Positions 58,611-64,000 of a stretch of DNA of 64,000 nucleotides are shown in pieces. The notes beneath the pieces are model-generated. The model made no database searches and was not told where the DNA came from. It worked only from the letters and a program-made list of their open reading frames with translations. The position numbers and the translations under genes were made by a program. Location: positions 5,031 through 69,030 of the forward strand of contig JBBQWZ010000039.1 in NCBI GenBank assembly GCA_038210135.1, in the 5' to 3' direction. Position 1 is the first letter of the stretch, and each line of letters starts with the position of its first letter. The DNA comes from JBBQWZ01 sp038210135. GTDB lineage: Bacteria; Acidobacteriota; Terriglobia; Bryobacterales; Bryobacteraceae.

Positions 58611-59024
58611 CCGGCCGAGACGACGGCAGCATTTCTCGAAGGCCACAACCACGCCTTCACCTATTTCGGCGGCGTGCCGCGCACGATGCTGTACGACACC
58701 ACCAAGCTAGCGGTGGTGCGGATTTTGGGAGATGGGACGCGTATGAAAACGCCAGCCTTCAGCGAACTACAGAGCCACTACCCGTTCGCCGAGAAGTTCG
58801 GCCGCCCTGGTAAGGGCAACGATAAAGGCAAGGTGGAAGGGCTGGTGGGCTACGCACGGCGGAACTTCATGGTGCCGGTGCCGCGATTCACGACCTGCGA
58901 CGAGTTGAACAGGCATCTTCTCGCTGAATGCCAGCAGCGCCGTGAGCGCAAACTGCGCGGCCATGCGCAGACGATCGGCGAGCGATTCGCAAAAGACAAC
59001 GAGGGCCGCGATTCCGTTCACTGA
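58611..59024 (+). mobile_element. IS21-family IstA transposase fragment
   Basis: The plus strand encodes ETTAAFLEGHNHAFTYFGGV, PRTMLYDTTKLAVVRILGDG, PFAEKFGRPGKGNDKGKVEG and LVGYARRNFMVPVPRF, the C-terminal half of IstA. The N-terminal DDE part, IstB and the inverted repeats are missing. The frame ends at 59024 shortly after TIGERFAKD. A dead fragment. Confidence 0.85.
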
Positions 59025-59326
59025 GCGCCGTCGCGAGGGAAATTACCGGGGTGAAGTGGAACGGGTTTGCCTTTTTTGGGCTTGGTAAGGAGGGCACGAA
59101 TGGCCGCTAGCCTTTCAGTATCGCCGTCGAGATCAAGCGGCAGGACGCCGCAGGCCGCCACGAAGATCTCGATTGCAGTCGACCACGGATATGTCGCCGT
59201 CAACGCAAACTCAAGCCACCAATCACTTGAACAGCGCCAATCCCAGGTGAGTGGAAGTCCTCATGTCCAGCGAAAATGCCACAGTGGGCAACGTCGGCGG
59301 CGCGACTCCCTCTCGAAGATGACTGT
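59025..59326. other. Eroded spacer between the IS21 and amidohydrolase remnants
   Basis: A ~60-codon minus-strand frame (ending VPLHPGNFPRDGAQ) is present without a recognisable domain. No supported gene. Confidence 0.4.
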
Positions 59327-59610
59327 TCATATGGGTTCACCGCTATCGAAGCCGCCCGCACCGGCCATGTGCGCCAGCACGACTGTGATGTTTGACGTTT
59401 CGGGCAGAAGTTGTTCGAGGAAGAAGCGGGCTTCGCGTGAGCCGTATGATCGATTGAAATTCATATTGGCTTGCGCATGAACGAGGATTGCCATTCGGTG
59501 GCGGTCGGCCTCGCGAAATACTCGCTTCAATTGCGCGAGGTGTGTGGTTTGTTTACATCGACTTCGGAGTTGCCGAAATGGAGCTTGAGGCCTGTGCGGA
59601 GATTAGGGTC
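59327..59610 (-). pseudogene. Amidohydrolase-family fragment, frameshifted
   Basis: The minus strand reads GLKLHFGNSEVDVNKPHTSR, then after a frameshift near 59530 continues LKRVFREADRHRMAILVHAQ...GSREARFFLEQLLPE...VVLAHMAGAGGFD. This is the middle of a TIM-barrel amidohydrolase: HxxxH-type IVH/AH motifs are visible, but both ends are lost. Confidence 0.65.
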
Positions 59611-59849
59611 CTTCGCGCCACGTCTAATTTCCTTGACGGCCTAGGACCTAAGAGGGTTAACGGAGCATAACCCGGTGAGGCGGTTGGGATACCTTGCAAT
59701 CTGGGCTCCGGTCCAGTCGATGAACGACCTTCGTCCCCGACAGCAAGAAAGTGGACTTGCCTGGGCCCCGAGTGGCGCTCATCACCGAGTCGGGTCAACA
59801 TTGATTACAAGATCGTTTTCGACGCGAACTATGACAGCGGCGTCCGACG

Positions 59850-60030
59850 GGTCATTGCGCTGGGAACGGTCGATGACGCGCGATTACGGCGGGCAGATGA
59901 TGTCGCAATGGAAATTCGGGGAATCCCCGCTAGAGGATGGCGACCGGCTGCTGTTTAGTCCCGGCAGCTTTGGTGCGACGCTGGTGGCGGTCGACAAGCA
60001 AACCGGAAAGGACATTTGGCGGGCAGCAGC
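59850..60030 (+). pseudogene. PQQ-type beta-propeller fragment
   Basis: The plus strand reads SLRWERSMTRDYGGQMMSQW, then FGESPLEDGDRLLFSPGSFG and ATLVAVDKQTGKDIWRAA, one and a half blades of a PQQ_2-type propeller. It is not derived from the intact gene at 44819, since the wording of the blades differs. It breaks off just before the stop codon of the convergent ADOP gene. Confidence 0.7.
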
Positions 60031-60038
60031 AACCCGAA

Positions 60039-62720
60039 TCAAGCGTCCCGAAGCGTTACCAGTGGATCCACTTTCACTGCCCGCCTCGCCGGAACGTAAC
60101 AAGCCACCAACACCGCGCCGATCAATACCAGCGGTGCCAAGCCGAACACCGTGATGTCGTACGGCCGAACGCCATAGAGCATTCCCCGCCCGATTTGCGC
60201 CAGCGCCAAGCCCAACGCGATCCCCGCCGTCGCGCCGATTCCCGCGATCCACAATCCCTCGCGTAGCACCAGCCACATCGTGTCTTTTTCTGAAGCCCCG
60301 AGCGCAATCCGCACGCCGATCTCCTGCGTCCGCTGCGCTACCGATTGGGAGATCGCTCCGTACACTCCGATTACCGACAGCAGCAGTGCCGCAATCGCGA
60401 ACGACGTCAGCAGCCACATCAGGAACCGCCGCTCCGCCGTCGAGCGCGCCACCAGGTCTTCCATTTGAAAAATGTTATACGCCGGCATACCGCCGTACGC
60501 CGTTCGTACAACCCGCGCTAGTGTTTGCACCATCGGACCCGCATCCATCTTCGTGCGAATGAGATAAATCGGCGACCCCAGCGGATTGATCGACGCTGGC
60601 CGATAGATCGTCGGGCGGGGTTCCGCTTCAAGACCGAAATGCCGAATCGCACCAACCACTCCGATAATTTCGAACCAAGGCCCATTCGGGTCGTTCAGGA
60701 ATTGCACTTTCTTACCTAACGGATTCTCGCCCGGGAAATGTCGCCGGGCCGTCAGCTCGTCGACCACCAGTACCGACTGAGTCTCGCGATCGTCGAAGAT
60801 CCGTCCCGATTTCAATGGAATCCCTGCCGTCGCAAAGAATGTTGGCGTCGCGGCCCGGAACTCTACCTCCTGCGGTCGCTCGCCCTCCGGCCGTCCCTGG
60901 ATTCGAAGAATGCTTCCTAGGTTCTGTCCTAGCATGGGTAACCGGCTCACTGCCCCCACGCTTGCGACCCCCGGAGTCGCCAGCAAGTGCTCACGAATCC
61001 GATCGTACACACCCGCGCGCTGCGCCGGCGTGTTCATCCCAAGCGGCATCTGCGTCGCCACCGTCACCAAATTCTCCGCTCGGAACCCCGGATCGATCTC
61101 GAGCACCCGCACCATGCTTCGGATCAGCAACCCCGATCCCGTCAGCAGCACCACCGCAAGTGTCACCTGCACTATCGCGAGCATCGATCGCACCCGCCGG
61201 TTCCCACGGGTGGTCCCCCGGCCTTCGCGGAGCGAACCCGCGCGCGGACCCCCAATCGTCTGCAGCGCCGGAACCATGCCCGCAAGCAACGCCGTAAGCA
61301 GCACGATCGCGCTTGTGAACACCATCGCCCGCCAATCGATCGAGATCGACATCGTCTGTACGATCGCCGGAGGCCCGTTCCGTAAGATCAACTGTAGGAA
61401 TCCGATTGCCAACCCGACGCCCGCCACGCCCCCAAGCAGTGCCAGCACCGCGCTCTCGGTTAACAACTGCCGCATCAGCCGCCCCGCTGAAGCCCCCAGC
61501 GCAACGCGAACGGCGATCTCTCGTTGCCGCCCTGCGGCGCGCGCGAGCAACAAATTGGACACGTTCGCCGAAGCCATCAATAACACGAACCCGACCGTTG
61601 CCAGCAGCAGATAAACCGCCGGACGCAGCCGAGCCGTCAGTTTGTCTTCGAGCGGAATACCCACAAACACGAGCGTCTTGTTCGCTTCCGGAAACTCCTC
61701 CGTCAGACCTGCGCCGATCCGCTTGACTTCATCGACTGCCTGGCGCATCCCCGAGCCCGGCTTCAGCTTTGCCACCACTTTGAGGAATCGCAGCGTGCGC
61801 GGCGTTCGGGCCAACTGGTTCGATGCGAGCGGAGCCCACAAGTCCACCTGCGTCGCCGACCCCGCGAGTGGCTCGCCCAACCAGCGGAAGTCGGCAGGCA
61901 GAACACCAACGACCGTGGCCCCCGCGCCATCGAGCGTCAGCGTTTTCCCCAAAACTTCCGGCGATCCACCAAAACGCCGCTGCCAGAACGCATACGACAA
62001 CACCACGACTGGCGTCGGCCGCGCGCGATCATCCTCCCGCGGCGTAAACAGCCTTCCGATGTGGGGCTTCACGCCAATCATCGGGAACAAACTGGCGGAT
62101 GTGAACAACGCTTGCAACTGCTCCGCCTCGCCGCCTGCCGTCAAGACTACGTTCCATACCGGGGAGATCCCGCTGATCGATTCGATCGACTGCGCGCGCC
62201 GCGCAACATCGAACATGTTGTCGATCGAGCACCACGGGTCCACCTCCGGTTGGTCTGATCTGGCGTGTTCTATGGCCACCAGCCGGTCCGCCTCTGGGTA
62301 GGGAAGTCCTCGCAGCGCCACATGGTCAACCACAGTGAAGATCGCCGTGTTGCCGCCGATCGCAAATGCGAGAGTCAGGATCGCAATCCCAGCAAACGTC
62401 GGATTCGCCTTCAGCCATCGCAACGTGTACCGGATGTCTTGCCATAGGCTGGCGAAGATCGCACCCGGCGGCGCGGGCTCGATCGGCCTGTCCGCCGGAG
62501 CTTCCGCGCGCCGCAGCTCACTCGCGAGCGCCTGCCAATCGCGCACCTGATCTTCTGCGTGGCGCGCCGCCTCAACTTCTGTATGCCCGGCGTCGAGCCA
62601 CTCCTGATAAGCCAGCCGCATCTGCTCCGCCAGCTCCGCGACAATTTCGCTCTCCCGCTCCGGCCGCAGCCACAACGCGGGCATCCGCTGCCTTACGTAT
62701 TCGTTCCAATTACGAGACAT
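60039..62720 (-). CDS. ADOP-family ABC permease with N-terminal cytoplasmic domain, third
   Basis: An 893-residue inner-membrane protein. Unlike the other two it has an ~85-residue cytoplasmic N-terminus (RERESEIVAELAEQMRLAYQ-type: RPERESEIVAELAEQM, HAEDQVRDWQALASELRR), typical of the PadR-linked ADOP subclass. The MacB/FtsX duplicated part follows (WLKANPTFAGIAILTLAFAI, NTAIFTVVDHVALRGLPYPE) and ends GVRIALGASEKDTMWLVLRE and PARRAVKVDPLVTLRDA. ATG 62720 overlaps the padR stop by 11 bp, so the pair is coupled. Confidence 0.93.
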   Translation of the reverse strand: MSRNWNEYVRQRMPALWLRPERESEIVAELAEQMRLAYQEWLDAGHTEVEAARHAEDQVRDWQALASELRRAEAPADRPIEPAPPGAIFASLWQDIRYTLRWLKANPTFAGIAILTLAFAIGGNTAIFTVVDHVALRGLPYPEADRLVAIEHARSDQPEVDPWCSIDNMFDVARRAQSIESISGISPVWNVVLTAGGEAEQLQALFTSASLFPMIGVKPHIGRLFTPREDDRARPTPVVVLSYAFWQRRFGGSPEVLGKTLTLDGAGATVVGVLPADFRWLGEPLAGSATQVDLWAPLASNQLARTPRTLRFLKVVAKLKPGSGMRQAVDEVKRIGAGLTEEFPEANKTLVFVGIPLEDKLTARLRPAVYLLLATVGFVLLMASANVSNLLLARAAGRQREIAVRVALGASAGRLMRQLLTESAVLALLGGVAGVGLAIGFLQLILRNGPPAIVQTMSISIDWRAMVFTSAIVLLTALLAGMVPALQTIGGPRAGSLREGRGTTRGNRRVRSMLAIVQVTLAVVLLTGSGLLIRSMVRVLEIDPGFRAENLVTVATQMPLGMNTPAQRAGVYDRIREHLLATPGVASVGAVSRLPMLGQNLGSILRIQGRPEGERPQEVEFRAATPTFFATAGIPLKSGRIFDDRETQSVLVVDELTARRHFPGENPLGKKVQFLNDPNGPWFEIIGVVGAIRHFGLEAEPRPTIYRPASINPLGSPIYLIRTKMDAGPMVQTLARVVRTAYGGMPAYNIFQMEDLVARSTAERRFLMWLLTSFAIAALLLSVIGVYGAISQSVAQRTQEIGVRIALGASEKDTMWLVLREGLWIAGIGATAGIALGLALAQIGRGMLYGVRPYDITVFGLAPLVLIGAVLVACYVPARRAVKVDPLVTLRDA

Positions 62721-63045
62721 TGTCAAACCCCGTTAACCGGCTCAGAGCGCCGAAAAATTCCCGCCAAGTCTCGCGTTGAGAAGCCAGCGCCTTCCGGCCC
62801 AACGGTGTCAGCGAATAGAACCGCTTCCGCCGCTCGCCTGTCTTCTCCACCCACTTTCCCTGTACGAGCTTTTTCTTCTCCAGCCGGTACAGCATCGGAT
62901 AGATCGAGGCGACCTGAAACTGCAGGATCGAATCCGACTTCGATTCGACAAGCTTCGCCAGTTCGTATCCATGCCGCGCCCGCGGTTCGAGCAGAGCCAG
63001 AATCACGGTCTCGGCGCTCGAGCGTTGAAAGTTTTTGGGATCCAT
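62710..63045 (-). CDS. PadR family transcriptional regulator
   Basis: A 111-residue winged-helix regulator: AETVILALLEPRARHGYELA, QVASIYPMLYRLEKKKLVQG and RRKRFYSLTPLGRKALASQR, the classical PadR arrangement. The C-terminal dimerisation helix is short. I chose ATG 63045 (MDPKNFQR) over TTG 63087. It is translationally coupled to the ADOP gene and is likely its repressor. The promoter upstream contains an imperfect dyad. Confidence 0.92.
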   Translation of the reverse strand: MDPKNFQRSSAETVILALLEPRARHGYELAKLVESKSDSILQFQVASIYPMLYRLEKKKLVQGKWVEKTGERRKRFYSLTPLGRKALASQRETWREFFGALSRLTGFDNVS

Positions 63046-63057
63046 AGGGTGTCTAGC

Positions 63058-63087
63058 AATATATCGTGACACTACATATACGGGCAA
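63058..63087 (-). promoter_or_regulatory. padR-ADOP promoter with candidate PadR operator
   Basis: Minus strand TTGCCC (63087-63082), 18-bp spacer, TATATT (63063-63058). The imperfect dyad ATATCGTGACACTACATAT (63061-63079, plus strand) lies in the spacer and over part of the -10 box, where a bound PadR would block polymerase. Confidence 0.55.
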
Positions 63088-63392
63088 GCCGGCAAATAGT
63101 TACTGTCGCTGTGGCCTTAGCTCGATCCTGGCTGCGATTCTCCTCTGCTGCCTCAAAGCTCAGTCGCTCTGCGAAAATGTGCCGGCACTGACGACCGTAC
63201 GGTGGTCAATACGTTTCATAGGCGTTTTCCCAGCATTCAATCCTGACCCTGACCCTGACCCTGACCCCGCGAAGGACAAAGTAGCCCTCTAGAGGCGAAA
63301 CTAGCAACCGAAAAGCAATAGGCTGACTTCAACAAGGCAATCGAACAGCCGATCCGTTTGCTATGGACGTACTTTGCGATATAAAGTTATTC
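63088..63392. other. Spacer with short CCTGAC tandem repeat
   Basis: At 63242-63267 there are four CCTGAC-type units. No supported gene in the rest. Confidence 0.5.
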
Positions 63393-63692
63393 ATGAATTC
63401 GGTCAAGCTTCCCCTCGCCGCCACCCAGCTTCTGCTCATCTTCCCGGCCGCCCTCTTCATGGCCGCGCTCTTCGTGCGCGAGGTGCAGCCGATGGAATGC
63501 GAACCTCCCAGCAGATTGTGATGTGGTACGCGGGGCGGCAGTGGACGCTCCGGGTGGTGCTCATCGCTCTGCCGTGCGCAGCAGACGCTTGCTGCGATTC
63601 GCGCCAACCCGACGACCTTATCTATCGCCGCGGCGACGTTGGCAGCGGGAGGCGTGCTGGTGATTGTCGCAATGCGCATGCTCGCGAACTAG
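63393..63692 (+). pseudogene. Small two-helix membrane protein, twice frameshifted
   Basis: One frame gives MNSVKLPLAATQLLLIFPAA, then LFMAALFVREVQPM; a second frame QQIVMWYAGRQWTLRVVLIALP; a third AIRANPTTLSIAAATLAAGG, then VLVIVAMRMLAN and stop at 63692. Joined they form a ~100-residue protein with three or four hydrophobic segments that I believe occurs intact in related Acidobacteria. Two shifts in 300 bp argue for true decay. Confidence 0.6.
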
Positions 63693-64000
63693 CAGTATTC
63701 ATGGCTTTTCCCGGCCTTCCAGTCCTACACCTACGTCTGCGACGACGTGATCACGAACCTTCTCCGTTCCTATCTGGGTAAGAGCCAAACAGTAGTAGTC
63801 CTGATCCGGAGAGTACTCAGCCGAAAAGGTGCCCAACCATAAAAATCAATGCTTGCGCGACGGAGAGGTAGTTGGAAACCATGATTTTTGGGGAGCCACT
63901 TCTTTTCCCTCCCGAATTCGGACCCCGTTTTTGTTCACAGAAGCGCGAGTCGTCTTCTTCGCGCGTAACCGTAACATTCCGGGTTGTTTTGCGGAAAGTG
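63693..64000. other. Window end without a supported gene
   Basis: A ~50-codon plus frame (SWLFPAFQSYTYVCDDVITN) follows the pseudogene but has no start or recognisable domain. Confidence 0.4.

Noticed and set aside
57876..58652. A 258-codon minus-strand ORF in the spacer upstream of the receptor
   Set aside because: Its 5' part is antisense to the IS21 fragment and its composition is Arg/Ser-rich without any domain; no ribosome-binding site.
63242..63267. Telomere-like CCTGAC repeats
   Set aside because: Only about four units in a bacterial chromosome spacer; simple slippage is enough.

Overview
The window reads as a chromosomal segment from an Acidobacteriota bacterium, most like the Solibacter/Bryobacter branch. 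This rests on gene content: three very large MacB/FtsX-type orphan permeases of the acidobacterial ADOP type (one preceded by a PadR regulator), a carboxypeptidase-regulatory-domain/TonB-type outer-membrane receptor, a DUF1501 / DUF1549-DUF1553 / WD40 / PPC-domain secretome cluster, two membrane-embedded spermidine-synthase-like proteins, a reaction-centre-type cytochrome c, and a hybrid histidine kinase of the regulator-propeller type. Lipid A and Lpt genes show it is diderm. The DNA is GC-rich and most genes look native.

Layout. 1-3.9 kb: end of a hybrid histidine kinase, a 39-bp tandem repeat array, then fabZ-lpxA-lpxI (lipid A, minus strand). 4-9 kb: M20 peptidase, a ParD/ParE locus with a frameshifted toxin, then an LptC/LptA-type fusion and lptB. 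9.2-18 kb: enolase-superfamily dehydratase with a MarR regulator, a small protein of unknown function, a thiolase, and a tight five-gene unit trmJ-HMA-galU-UxaE-like-acyltransferase. 18-26 kb: ADOP permease divergent from rimP-nusA-infB, which has an attenuator-like leader hairpin and ends at a clear terminator. 26-36.7 kb: amidase, membrane spermidine-synthase-like protein, ADOP permease, recN, second spermidine-synthase-like protein, and a 20-codon candidate small ORF before a perfect terminator. 36.8-44.7 kb: six tightly packed minus-strand genes DUF1501 > DUF4258 > DUF2283 > DUF1549/1553 > WD40 > PPC. 44.8-50.1 kb: PQQ-type propeller, CreD-like, DUF1223 and beta-helix proteins.

50.1-60 kb is the accessory part: a tRNA-Val followed by a frameshifted tyrosine integrase and an island-type gene, a cytochrome, an IS3 remnant, the TonB-type receptor, and a graveyard holding IS21, amidohydrolase and PQQ-propeller fragments. 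60-64 kb: PadR-ADOP operon and a twice-frameshifted small membrane protein.

Two patterns cut across the genes. First, short dispersed repeats fill the intergenic spaces. They form hairpins with constant loops and changing, compensating stems, and they supply C-termini or stop codons to several genes. Second, several genes have a TANNNT box exactly 6 or 7 nt before the start codon, two of them with a perfect TTGACA 17 bp further up, which suggests leaderless transcripts are common here.
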